From Phallusia fumigata (taxonomy: Eukaryota > Chordata > Ascidiacea > Phlebobranchia > Ascidiidae): a stretch of 22,021 bases of DNA. The translations under genes were made by a program, and so were the position numbers. The notes beneath the pieces were generated by a model. The model was not told where the DNA came from. It was given only the letters and a program-made list of their open reading frames with translations, and made no database searches. The stretch is from positions 10,018-32,038 of the forward strand of contig QXVZ01013013.1 of assembly GCA_008931825.1 (NCBI GenBank), written 5' to 3'. Each line of letters opens with the position of its first letter. The stretch's first letter is position 1. Positions 1 to 11,800 of this stretch are shown one piece after another.

Positions 1-130
1 ATTGTTGATGACAATAATTATTGTGACGTTTCAACTACAATGCCTATGCAGTTAGCTATGGGCACATAGCCTAGTGCTTATCGTACTTGACAAGACAGGT
101 GATGCAGGTAAAAATGTCGCTTATCTGTCG

Positions 131-194
131 CAACCCCCAGAAAACCTCCCTGCAACCCCTTTTGGGGTTGCCACCCCCAGGTTGGGAACCACTG
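131..194 (-). mobile_element. Terminal end of a hAT-type DNA transposon
   Basis: Read on the minus strand the segment begins CAGTGGTTCCCAACCTGGGG, the classic hAT/Charlie-type terminal inverted repeat. A G/C-rich subterminal stretch follows with the hairpin GCAACCCC-TTTT-GGGGTTGC (152-171). TGGTAGAC (195-202) is in the place of an 8-bp target-site duplication. The other end is not in the window, so the element runs off the left edge or is a relic. Confidence 0.6.
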
Positions 195-1493
195 TGGTAG
201 ACGGTGTTAAACAGGAACACTTACATTTGATTAAGATTAGTATATCGTTTTGAACATAGTAATCCAGATTGTAAAACAAATATAGCACAAGAGTCATCCA
301 AAACACAAGGATTTTAACCACAGTTTTTGTCTATTCTGCAGACATATGTCCACCTCACCAGAAGTTGAACCTTCTAATTTTGTTGCACACATGCGTCAGT
401 CGTTACACTTTATTGTATGTAACCCTGATCCACTAGTGAGCATATTTGCAGAAAGAAAACCAATACAGTATAAAATAAGCAACAAGGAATGGAAAAAATT
501 GACTTCCTAGCAAATCATTGCCTTATGTAATGGAAAGGGTAGAATAATCGAAACTGTCCCTTTTGTAGCTTCTGCATTTACCTCTTATAGCTTTTCCTGT
601 TTCAAAATGTTATTGTTTGTTGCTTTGCGGTGTTGTGTGCAATTCATACTTGTCATCAAAATATCCGTTTGCTCCAATGATATCAATTATTTGCAGTCAA
701 AATAATCGAATGACAGAAAGACATACAATTTTCTTTCCGCAGACAATATATTCACAACCTGAAGTTTAGTATTTAATTTTAAGATCTCTAAAAAGTTTTC
801 TATTGCCCTGTGTTCTGCCAAGTTGGTTATACTTTTCTCTATGTGTGAAAAACTCTGGGGTGTGTTTTATTGAATCTTAGATTATCTTCAACGGCTATTG
901 CTTAAGAATCAATTCAATTTTTAATCTATAAGTATGATTGTCCATTTGATTGTTTGCATATTTTTTATGCAGTAAATAGGATAGGCATTGTACATGATGT
1001 TTTCTGTCCAAAAACAAACCAACACGAGCAACACAAGATTTGCCGATTGGTTGAATGAAGCATACATTCCTGGATATGTCAAACTTGAATCGAGAACTGC
1101 CGATGAGCTAACCGACGGTGATACAGCACACAAAAATGCAGAACAAAAAGCCTGTGGGAGGGCCGCGAATTCCCGTGGAAGAGATGTTGTATAATAATAA
1201 TATTCATTGCCCTTGTTTTTACAGATGCACAATTGTTAACGTGCGGAACTGGCCAATGACAAGATATGTCTGGAAAGGGAAAAAAGCATGTTTCTCGTCA
1301 GTTGAGCAAAACACATCGTCACGGAATGAAATGCGTTCAGATCTCGGAAGCTTGCATCGTTTACTTTTGCAGAGGCGATTGCGTGGGGCCATCTGGCCAA
1401 CGTAACCTAGTGTGCAGAAACGTACACGCCTGGCATCAGACTACAGCTTCACGCACAAAACATTCGTTCAATCAGGGTCAGTGGGCAGTCATT

Positions 1494-1587
1494 CAGCTTG
1501 TGAAATTCAAGCTGTAATTGCGTAACTGTTGGTTAGAAAGTAACGTTGAATCGCAACCAACAAAGTTCAACTTTGTGGGCTGCAGCC
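1494..1587. repeat. Cluster of four short inverted repeats
   Basis: CAGCTTG/CAAGCTG (1494-1514), TGTTGGTT/AACCAACA (1527-1562), CAAAGTT-C-AACTTTG (1561-1575) and GGCTGCAGCC (1578-1587) lie within 94 bp. Each could form a hairpin. No family is recognised. Confidence 0.6.
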
Positions 1588-2085
1588 TGTTGTGCAAGAC
1601 GTTGGTCCAACCTAAACCTGGCTAAAGTTGAGCGGGTACAAACCTGGTGGGCCGTTTTTTTGCGATGTCGACGTTGAGAATTTTACTCTAGAAAGTGAAC
1701 CGGACAGGCAGGGCTACTCAAGGGTAAGTTAAGAATTTGCAGAGGTTCGTGAAGGTTACCACCGAAACCGTTTAAAGCCTTTAACAAACAGAAAAAAAAC
1801 ATCCAGTCGTTTGGTCTTTCACCTCACGTAAACAGTGCACTTATCTCATTCACAGGGGCTGGAAAAAAAGATCACGATAAAAGTGTATTGTGTACAAGCA
1901 CGATGTTCAAGTGCTCTTCCCGGATATCTGTAACTGCGTTTCAATAGTTTGCGTATTTCACAAGAAAATGAAGCGCTTTTTCCACTCTTGTAGTTGTAGT
2001 AGCTTGAACAACTTTGCTTTATTTCAATTAGGCCTACGAAGGTTTTCTTCATGATTTTAAACTTAGCTGCCTGAACACAACAAAC

Positions 2086-2200
2086 AAGCCCCGTGTAAAT
2101 AATTTCATTTGCACGACAACTTACAGCAAGGCACGAAATTATCGCGCAGACCACCACACGCCAATAGTTCACGTTTTCCTTGAAACGAACAAAAAGTAAT
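2086..2200. repeat. 115-bp direct duplication, left copy
   Basis: Base-for-base identical by eye to 2202-2316, and separated from it by the single N at 2201. Non-coding sequence downstream of TTC17. Confidence 0.95.
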
Positions 2201-2201
2201 N

Positions 2202-2316
2202 AAGCCCCGTGTAAATAATTTCATTTGCACGACAACTTACAGCAAGGCACGAAATTATCGCGCAGACCACCACACGCCAATAGTTCACGTTTTCCTTGAA
2301 ACGAACAAAAAGTAAT
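2202..2316. repeat. 115-bp direct duplication, right copy
   Basis: Identical partner of 2086-2200. It follows the same edge-to-edge pattern as the three larger duplications. Confidence 0.95.
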
Positions 2317-2689
2317 ACAAAAACGGATTCGTAGGACAATCTTGATTTTTTCAGCAATCTAGGTACTGCAAAAGGGTGCAAATTTTAAACGCAAAGAATC
2401 GCCAGGGACGGAGTTTATCGGAGGGGTCCAGATAAGCGGACTTTCGTTGACTGTTTTTTTGCGACACCAATAATACTATAAAAACAAAGAAAAATATTTT
2501 TACGTATATTGACGATGCGTAACTTGAATATCCGCGTAGTTCACGTAATGCTTCTGCTCTCAAACGTTAGCAACAAATTTCGGGCACGCAGTCACGGGAT
2601 TAAAAATCTGACCAATCACAAGTCGGCAAATAGAAAGCAAACGTGGGACTGCATATTAAAGCGGATTCATTTATCGCGAAAATGCGAAA

Positions 2690-2809
2690 TTAAGGCAGGT
2701 TTTGCCTCAGCAGGCACGAAGCGGCCCACTTCCTTTGCTGGCAGTCCTGGCATTCGCTGTGCAAATTCAATGTTTCTTCGAAATGCTTCTTGGCGTTCGC
2801 GTAATCACC
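2690..2809 (-). CDS. TTC17: TTC17 exon 27 (final exon, stop codon)
   Basis: The 39 codons plus TAA (2692-2690): GDYANAKKHFEETLNLHSEC is a TPR helix pair, followed by QDCQQRKWAASCLLRQNLP. Human ends MEEFEKALVWYESTLKLQPE and a short helix, so the C-terminus is complete. The acceptor is TTTTTTTAG. No strong AATAAA lies close by; one is at 2018-2023. Confidence 0.93.
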   Translation of the reverse strand, partial: GDYANAKKHFEETLNLHSECQDCQQRKWAASCLLRQNLP

Positions 2810-5800
2810 CTAAAAAAACAGAATAAAACACTGGGTTAGCTGAGTGGTAATTTTGCACAAGTCGGTTCTACGTATCTTGCCAAACGACTGGTTCACCCTC
2901 AATGTGTTTGCAATTTATTATGCAGGGATCAAAACTCACATATACCTAGATGACTTACTTTGTTAGACATTGCTGTTTTTAATTTTACGTTTTTAGGCCT
3001 ATGGGTGAACCGTTAGGTCAACTGGGGTCAAACGGTACAGTGCACAACTTCAGATACCCATCTGTCATGTGTGCGAATGTAAAGAAATCTAAACATCACT
3101 AACAAACCAAACAGAAAAGTGAAAACTGTAAGTAGCCCCTTCATGGAAGGTGACCCATTAAAAGTATTTGGATGGAAAGATATGGCTTGAGTGTCACTGA
3201 AAACCCCATTGTCGATTTTTCAACCACGAATTCACAATACACAATCCAATGATCTCACCGATGATGCATAGATGTTTGCCGCAAGTAGATGAAGGTGGTG
3301 AGATGGCGGATGGAGGTTTAACGCCTGTTCCAGTAGTTGAATGGCATCCTGGAAGTTGGGAAGGCGAGCGAGGAAGTCGGCTAGTGAGAAGAGAATGATG
3401 TGGTGGTGGGAAGTTGGAGCGGAAACAAGGGAGCGAAGGAGGCAGTTTAACACCTGAAAATAGGATTAACAATGTTCGGTGTCATTGTTGGGCCCAGCCC
3501 AGTGATTCTTGAACCTATATGCTTCGAGAGATTTCCAAGTGGGTCGCCAATGATTAAAAGAAAATCAAAATTAGGAAACGCGACCGACTTTTAGCGGCTT
3601 GACGATACGTGGGTGTGCATGACAACACAAGAACCTCGTTTTGTTACGGCCTCAATCATCGCAATAAAGGTGTAACATAAATTTCTTAGTAGACTTTTGT
3701 GAGTTTCTAGTCTGCAAAATGTGTCGCAAAAGCCAATAGTGTCGCAAGTTTAAAAAGTTTCTGAACCACTGGCACAGCCAAGTGAAAAAAACGTAAGGGT
3801 AATAATTAAAAGTTAAAAGAAAAGGTTTCCGGTACATTTTAAACCTAGTTAAGTTTTTTGTCAGACTATTCCTTGTTTTGTTTCATTCACACAAACTTTT
3901 TGAACGTCAAATAAATCTCACCTCTTTAGCGTCACCTTGCGCCCTCCAGAAGTAAGATACCAACATAGAAACTCTCCACGAGGTGGGGGTGGCGTGCATA
4001 GCCACAGCAAGTATGTACGCCACCTCGTGGACCGATTTGGCGTCGCCGATTACTTCTCGCAGAAGCTGCAATATGTATTTTTTGCATGTAAAAAAAACAT
4101 TACTCATTAACAGGTAAAACTCCTGTGAACCACACTTTCTAGAAAAATACATCACAAAAATCATGTGTGAATGCCCCAATCTCCTTTTATGGCATTTGAT
4201 GGGTTACAATTACATGAGACCAATGTCGGCGCTGTTATGTAGGTACCTGCATAAACAACGGGTCGGAGGTGTAGTTGGTGAATTGGTCGCGATTCACGAC
4301 ACTCGTCATACTGTTGATGTCATAGAGTTGAGGCAGACTGTTCAGTTCGCAAGTCGGGTCAAAAAAACTTTCTTCCTCGTTCTCAGCCGATAGTAAGTCA
4401 GCAAAACTGTAAAGAACGAAAATATGTGTTAGTTTAAAAAGGTCATCCGTTCGTTGCATTGCGGCAAAAGCAAAGTGTGAACTGTTTTCAAGTCGAAAGG
4501 CTCGTATGCTACATCTGGTGAACTGTTTTCCAGTCGAAAGGTTCGTTTGCTACGTCTAGTGAACTGTTTTCAAGTCGAAAGGTTCGTTTGCCACGTCTAG
4601 TGAACTGTTTTCAAGTCGAAAGGTTCGTCTACTATGTCTGGTTACAAGATGATTATGTTTGACAAAGTCCCAACCAAATAATACAGTCAGGGGTAAGTTA
4701 CATCTACCAAGAATGAGAGCTAACAAAAAATGATGCAGAAAACATGCAGATTTAGTGGAGTACAAACGTAAGCTATGTGTGCACAAACTCATCTTACTCC
4801 ATGGACCAGAATTCTTCATTCTTGTGCGGTTGATAAGTAAAGTCAACAGCAGACACAATTTCGTCGCAGTTCAGTTCCTCTCTGCACAAATGAAAACGAC
4901 AAACTTTACCAGTGTACGTTATAGTTCAACACCTTTACAATCGCCACAAAAGGTTCAAATAAACAGTCAAATGCAACAAGTTCTTCATGTCACATTCCTA
5001 AATCTGTTCTGGATACCAAGAGTTAAACGGCGTAATTGCTGTCACATTCTTACAGATGCTCAACTGCCACATTGCTTTTTCTTCATTGCAACTATGTTGG
5101 ACCTTCAAATCAACAAGATTACAACTTACTCTCCGTCATCAATGATGTCCAATGCCGTCGCTGCCTCGTGAACCAAATTTCCGAGGGAATTCCGCATTTC
5201 CGCCAGTTTTTCCATCAATTTCTTCGCCGATAGCAGTTTCTCATCAAGCTGACGAATAAACAACGTAATGTTCGAATACGTTGGATCTGTGAAACTTACA
5301 CGAGCGTAAATGTTTTTTTTTTGGACGTCGTTACCTCTCCGCCACTCGAGTTGATGAGGTCATTGATTGCGTCATCAGTGTCTTTTAGCAGTTCGCTTGC
5401 GTCGGTTTTCCCTTCCCGTAGTTTAGCGGCGATATCGACAGCCGCTTCTGCACGAAACATGGCATTTGATTGTAATTGTTAACATAGCGGTCACTTTTCC
5501 ATGTTAACGCCAAACTGCATGAAAAATGCCCATTGAGAATTTTCATACCTACCCCAAACTTTTGCTGGATACATCTTTAATTGCACCTGTTTGGTCACAG
5601 AATCAACTTTTTTTCTTGGAGAACAAAGTAAGACTTTCACATATGAACCCTAATAAGCAAACTAGCTTACCATTTGATTCGGTGTCGTCTTCTGGCTTGT
5701 TTGGATGTTTCTCGCTGCCTCCTGACTTGTGCTGCTTGTAAAAACGTTTGTGTTACACAAAAGCTGTCTGTATCAGTAGTTGAAAATTTACCTTTTCGTC

Positions 5801-8800
5801 ACCGTTGGACTTTTTCTTAACGTTTTGACAATTCACGTGATCTCCAGTGCAGGTTGACGTATCTTCGTCATGTTGGTCTGCTTTAGCCACAGGATCAGCA
5901 TCACCTTTTTCCTTGGGAAAGTGAAAAATAATTGTTTGTTAATGGCATGTTTAGTTAAACTGCTTGATATTTAAGCCTTAGAGCTGGTTGAACGGTTCCA
6001 CCAGATCAGGTTGATCTTAGTACCCCTACATACGCATTGAACACTATGCTATGCATCAACCAGAATAATAATAAACCGCCAGGAAGGATGTGAAAAATGT
6101 ATGTGAAAAACTATTTAAAAAAGGTTTGTGTGATGTAGAAGCCTAACAACACATCCCCGATGATCTGCTTTCACAAATCACGTCAAACAACGAAGAAATA
6201 CCTAAGATACATTGACCTGGTACAAAGATCATAATAGCGATTGTCAAAGCATTTCACCAAACATAAACACTACTATAGAAAATTTCGTGCATATACACAT
6301 ATAGATACATTATTTATATTTCTTAATATAGTATAACTTGACGCTTACCCAACTTTGCANCATTTGATTGTAATTGTTAACATAGCGGTCCTTTGCCATG
6401 TTAACGCCAAACTGCATGAAAAATGCCCATTGAGAATTTTCATGCCTACTCTCAACTTTTGCTGGATACATCTTTAATTGCACCTGTTTGGTCACAAAAT
6501 CAACTTTTTTTTGGAGAACAAAGTAAGATTTTTACATGTGAACCCTATAGAGCTCGGAAAGTAAACAGGCAAAAAATACGCAAACTAGCTTACCATTTGA
6601 TTCGGTGTCGTCTTCTGGCTTGTTTGGATGTTCCTCGTTGTCTCTTGACTTGTGCTGCTTGTAAAAACGTTTGTATCACACAAAATCTGTCAACTGTATC
6701 AGCCAACGAAAATTGTATCTGAATTTACCTTTTCGTCACCGTTGGACTTTTTCTTAACGTTTTGACAATTCACGTGATCTCCAGTGCAGGTTGACGTATC
6801 TTCGTCATGTTGGTCTGCTTTCGAAGCCACAGGATCAGCATCACCTTTTTCCTTGGGAAAGTAAAAATTTTTATTTGTTAATGGCATGTTTCATTAAACT
6901 GGTTGATCTTTAAGCCTTAGAGCTGCTTAAACGGTTCCACCAGTTCAGGTGGATCTTAGTACCCCAACATACGCATTGAACACTATGCTATGCACCAACC
7001 AGAAGAATAATAAACCGCTAGGAAGGACATTGAACTTAAATGATCGGATCGGGAAATAAACCTTTAAGAGACCTACTCTACTGGTTAACGTGGGTAGACA
7101 TTTGCCCTGTACTTCTTAGGAGTGTTTTAAGTGAAAAAGTATTTAAAAAAGGTTTGTGTGATGCAGAAGCCTAACAACACATCAGCCCTGATGATCTGCT
7201 TTCACAAATCACGTTAAACAACGAAGAAATACTTAAGATACATTGACCTGGTACAAAGATCATAATCGCGATTGTCATTTGACCAAACATAAACACTACT
7301 ATATAAAATTTCGTGCATATATACATAAAAATAAATATGTGTTATTTATATTTCCTAACATAGTATAACTTGACGCTTACCCAACTTTGCAGAATAGCGT
7401 CAGCTTGCTGCTGCTGTTTCAGTCGTTTAAGGTTGAAACATTTAACGACTAGTAGCGCGTGGAAAGCTTCCCGATATTGCTGATGTAAAACCATTGCATA
7501 GTTGTAAAACTCCACGGCGCCCGTAATGTTCTCCTGCGCCTGCAAGGCGTTGCCCATACTAAGGTAGGCGGCGGGCTGTGGATTGAAAAACAAGGCGTTT
7601 TATTTGGACTCGGTCTCCACCTTCTTGTAACAGAATCTGTGCCAGCACCGTACAGGTTGCAGGTTCGAATCCCACCGCAGGCTGAGTTTCCTATTCTTAG
7701 CCAACAAAAACAATTGCCTAACCCGCTTGGACTCGGCCATTAGCGCCTGCTGATTTTTTCTACAGGTAATGTAGGTTTTCGGGACTAACTTGTCAAAACG
7801 TATTTGTGGTCATATAAGTTAACCGTTGGAAACTGGTTGTTGTACCTCGGAGTTGTTGGCGCGAAGTGCATAGATAAGTAAATTCACAGCGTCGTTCAGT
7901 TTCCCCACACGATACCTGCAAAAATGAACAGTCGAAAGGGGCTGAAAACATTCTGCTACAACATGCCAGATTTTACATCATGGCATTGTCAACCGTTTAT
8001 CAAAAGCCTAGGCATAATATAAGTCACAAATTCCATTATTTCACAATCCACAAATAGCATGACAGAGCCTTGTTTGCAATTAATGGTTAGACTGGATCAA
8101 TTGCTGGTTTGGGGCATTGTTCCTTAATTTAAAGTCTTCTGACAGATACATATGTTGTTTCACTTACATTATATTGGACAAACTGATAAGCGGAATGTCA
8201 GAGTGCTGCTGAGGGATGTGACGTAGACAGTGACGTAAGCACTGGACAGCTTTTGTGTTGTTTCCGTTGACGCGCCAGAAGAGACCAGCCAGGTTGTACA
8301 AGACCCACAAGTTCTCCTCATTCTGTGATAGAATACCAAAATGTAATATGGTCGGATTGGCGACACCGTTTTGTTGTACCAAAGTAACTGTACGGCGAAT
8401 CAAGAAATACTTTTCAGTAACTGATGACACACATTCACACCATTTTTACACTAAAATTTTATGTACAAATTTAAACCAGAAATTCCAACCATGGATCAAA
8501 AATACCACATAACAATGTAACGAAGCTTAACATAAAACACAATAAATTTAATGCAGTTTTTGGCGTTTCAAACGGGAAATAAGGTCGTTTAAAGGGTAAA
8601 TCGCAAGGCATGTAAATACAGCAAGAAATTCGCCTGACAAAGGCATGTGTGTGTGTCATGGTTGACATATCCGTCACTATTCTCAATACTGAACGATCGC
8701 ACATATCCGACTTGCTGCCGTTTTAGTGCGAAACAACAACAATGTGGCAAATCATACAGAAGCTGTCTCGTAAACACAACAGCAACATTTGGAACGAAAA

Positions 8801-11800
8801 ATTCCACCATACCGTTTTTTTACGACAAAGCAGTAATATTGCTGACCTTGCATATTTTAACAACATTGGGTGACAAACCAAACCGCGCCAAGTCAAACTA
8901 AAAACATTTTCGTGTTTAATCTTTGTGTATAATTTTTCGTATTACGGAAGTTAGAGGCTCCATTGAAATGTATTTAACAGCGCCTCAGCTAATACAAACC
9001 TTCGTACAACGGGGACACAATACATAAACTGTCATTTTACCTCGTTCTTTTGTGATTTTTCTATGGCGGTGAGAATTCGTTGTCCAAGGTCGTCAGGCCA
9101 CACTCTCCCTTCGTTAACGTGCATCAACAGAAACTGCATAAATAATAAATAATATAGCTGCTTAAACCCATTTTTAAACATACCATGTGCAACTACTGTA
9201 ACTACGTCAGTGTGCTCACAAAAACTCAAATAAAAACAAAGTTGGATATTATCTAAATGCTATTCGACGAACATTTCCATGCGGAAACATTAATACAGCA
9301 CAGAAACCAAAAGTTAATAGACGGACGAAAGTGAACAGTGGTTCTGGGAGTAAACAATGAGCTAACGGGTAAGAAGCCAGTCTCGTTAATGCATTGGCTA
9401 AATAACTGTTTGTAGCGTCCGTGAAGGTTTGTCAGCCGCCCACACATTTCTTAACGTACTTACATTGTTCAAATAGGTGTCTTGCTTAAACATCACCACC
9501 ACGTCTTTAATGTCGATCCCTTGTATGTTATCGTACGCAGTATTCTCGACTCGCTCAAGTTCACCACAGTCGGGCAAGTTCCACGGGGTGGGGTGCATGT
9601 CTCCCTGCGCGATACCGATGTAGCTCGTCAGCAGCTCACGTGACCTGATAGAGAGGTTTGATTGGTTGAAAATTAAATCGCCAACAACTTTCCGACCATG
9701 GTCTTGAAAGCTATCTTACAGGCGTGCAAAGACGTGCTGGTGAACAGTTCCCAGCGCACGCATTTGTTATGTAGGACAGTGACAAACGTATAACCTTGTT
9801 ATTGCGTCATCGCGGGATGCAAACAAATCATGATGTGATTTCTTGCCACATGAGTAATTTATTTTTCATTCAGGCTGAATCGCCGAACACCAGAGATTCC
9901 AGTGCATGATAAATTTCTTTTTATTTGAACAACATTGCAACGCAAGACGGCCTCTAAGAGTAGCTTACTTAAAACTATAACTCGGATATAGTGAACAGAT
10001 TGTTTTGCAAACGTTTCGACAATCACGGTTATCCTACGGTTTTAAGCCTCTCGTCATTATGCACTGGTGACAGCAGCGATTGTCGAAACATTTGCAATAC
10101 AATGTATTCACAATGTACACGTTCTCTGGCAGTTTCGCATTTTTAATAAAACTTCGCAACGTGTCACAATCAAATGGAACTTACTTAAAGCCGCGTGTCT
10201 CCGGATCCACGTATGCCGAAGGAAACTCGTCCCACGCTGGGTAGTGATCCACGTATTTGTCGCAAGATTCTTGCGGGGGCCAACTCGGATCCTGAAATGC
10301 GTATGAAAAACTGTCACGACCGACCTCATCCATCACACCTTGTTTAGTGCGAAGGATTTATCACGCCCGAATCTTTGCTTAACATGCCTAACTAAATGCA
10401 ACGTCCCGTCAATGTGCATTTTGTCAGTTATTCATACAGATTTTTTTGATTTTTTTTGTGATGATATTACACTGGCGATCGCACATACTTCTACTTCCCA
10501 ACGATACTTCAGCATTTAAAACGGCAATTTTCGTGCCAAGTACTGGGATTAGGCCAGGTTCTGGTCCAGCTACGTTATAAAAAGCCGTTGCAATTTATTT
10601 TAGTTTTATACAGCAACTTCATCTCACCCTCCAATCGTATTGAGCGTGGTGGTGTGCGGATGTAGCATGATCCTTATCTTCCTCATTCGCGTTTTCGTCG
10701 TTGGCCTGAAAAAAAATTATTGTCGTTTTGTAGAGTTGCATAATATGGCCGCTTCATTCAGTATGAACCCAACTTACTTCTGCCCCATCAGCATCCTGTG
10801 CAACATCGACTGATGAATCTACAAGCGTTTCGCCTGAAGACCCAAACTTCATAGAACTAATCTGTTACAATGAACAAAACTGTAAGCAACCAATGATTGT
10901 AAAAACTGAAAGATATAAGCTAGAACTGCAATTTATATCGCAGCTTGAAACTGTGGTTACTGTACAGTTAAGCAAGCAAATGGGAATATTCACAGCATTT
11001 CACAAGACACAAGAAACATTTAAAGTTTCAGCCAAATTTACAACCTTAAAACAGGTCGAATAAAAAAGGCGCAGCTCTCAAAAAAGCCTGATTGTCAGCT
11101 AAGTTAAGGACGTTTACAAGGTAATACAATCACACGTTTATACTGCACACTTTACAAACCACCAACCTCGATTTTATGCATAGCAACGGCTGGAACAGGT
11201 TTAACGGAGTCGACCACATAATCCACAGGGGACTTTTTCGATGTGGAAGTTGTGCCAGTGGATGCGGTGGGAAGGTTACAAACCAGAACCGAACCACTCT
11301 TGTTTCCTCGAACTTGGCATTTGTGATCTGATGAAATAGAAATCATACGGTTGCCATTGGTTATGGCCTTTATCTCATTTTTTGTATTTTTATGTAAGTG
11401 CTTACGGTTCTGTTTCGAAAGGTCCTTTAAATGGTGTAAAAATTTTCAGATAAAACAGGTATTAGGTTGCTAAGTGTCAATAATGTGGTGACATTAAACA
11501 ACAAGACAGTTAGTAACCGAAAGTTTTTACCCTACTTTTCTGTTGTTCCCTGAATTAAATTTCCAAATAAACAAGTTTAAAAAAAATACTAAACGCCAAA
11601 TCAAAACTTACTGAATGTCCCCTCTTTGATCCGTTGATGTTCGTAGTACATGTGTTGGTCGACCTGCGTTTTCGCGGAGAGACGAAGTTGATAGAACTTG
11701 CTTTGTTTCTCGAGGAAGTCTTCGTGTTTCACTTTGTATTTCTGAAGTTCCCGTAGAGTTCGTTGCAAGCTCTGGTGCTGGGCTTCCAGTTTTTCCTTTG

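Larger units (their letters stand above)
1..2689. other. Downstream flank of TTC17, no supported gene
   Basis: Apart from the transposon end, the inverted-repeat cluster and the 115-bp duplication, I find no exon chain here. The longest plus-strand frames (988-1194, 1118-1405, 1266-1517) overlap one another in different frames and carry no motif I know. The segment near 2000-2689 may contain the TTC17 3' UTR. Confidence 0.5.
5463..6359. repeat. 0.9-kb direct duplication, left copy (TTC17 exons 20-21)
   Basis: It aligns with 6361-7391, and both start CATTTGATTGTAATTG and end ACCCAACTTTGCA. The copies are clearly diverged, with many substitutions and several indels. It ends at the N at 6360. 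Confidence 0.93.
6361..7391. repeat. 1.0-kb direct duplication, right copy
   Basis: This is the partner of 5463-6359. It is longer mainly because of an extra segment of about 100 bp at roughly 7028-7130. Confidence 0.93.

Noticed and set aside
988..1517. Plus-strand ORFs of 68-95 residues that look mildly coding-like (RFADWLNEAYIPGY)
   Set aside because: They overlap in different frames, have no convincing donor to link them and no family I recognise. Kept as non-coding flank.
2509..2826. Plus-strand 105-residue ORF
   Set aside because: Its 3' half is the antisense shadow of TTC17 exon 27. The remainder has no recognisable content.
4755..5233. Plus-strand ORFs of 138 and 65 residues
   Set aside because: They lie across a TTC17 intron and exon 23 on the opposite strand, show no domain, and exon 23 fits the minus-strand gene in phase.
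7650..7690. A functional tRNA gene
   Set aside because: The B box is perfect, but the T-stem is broken and no acceptor stem, anticodon arm or clear A box could be drawn.
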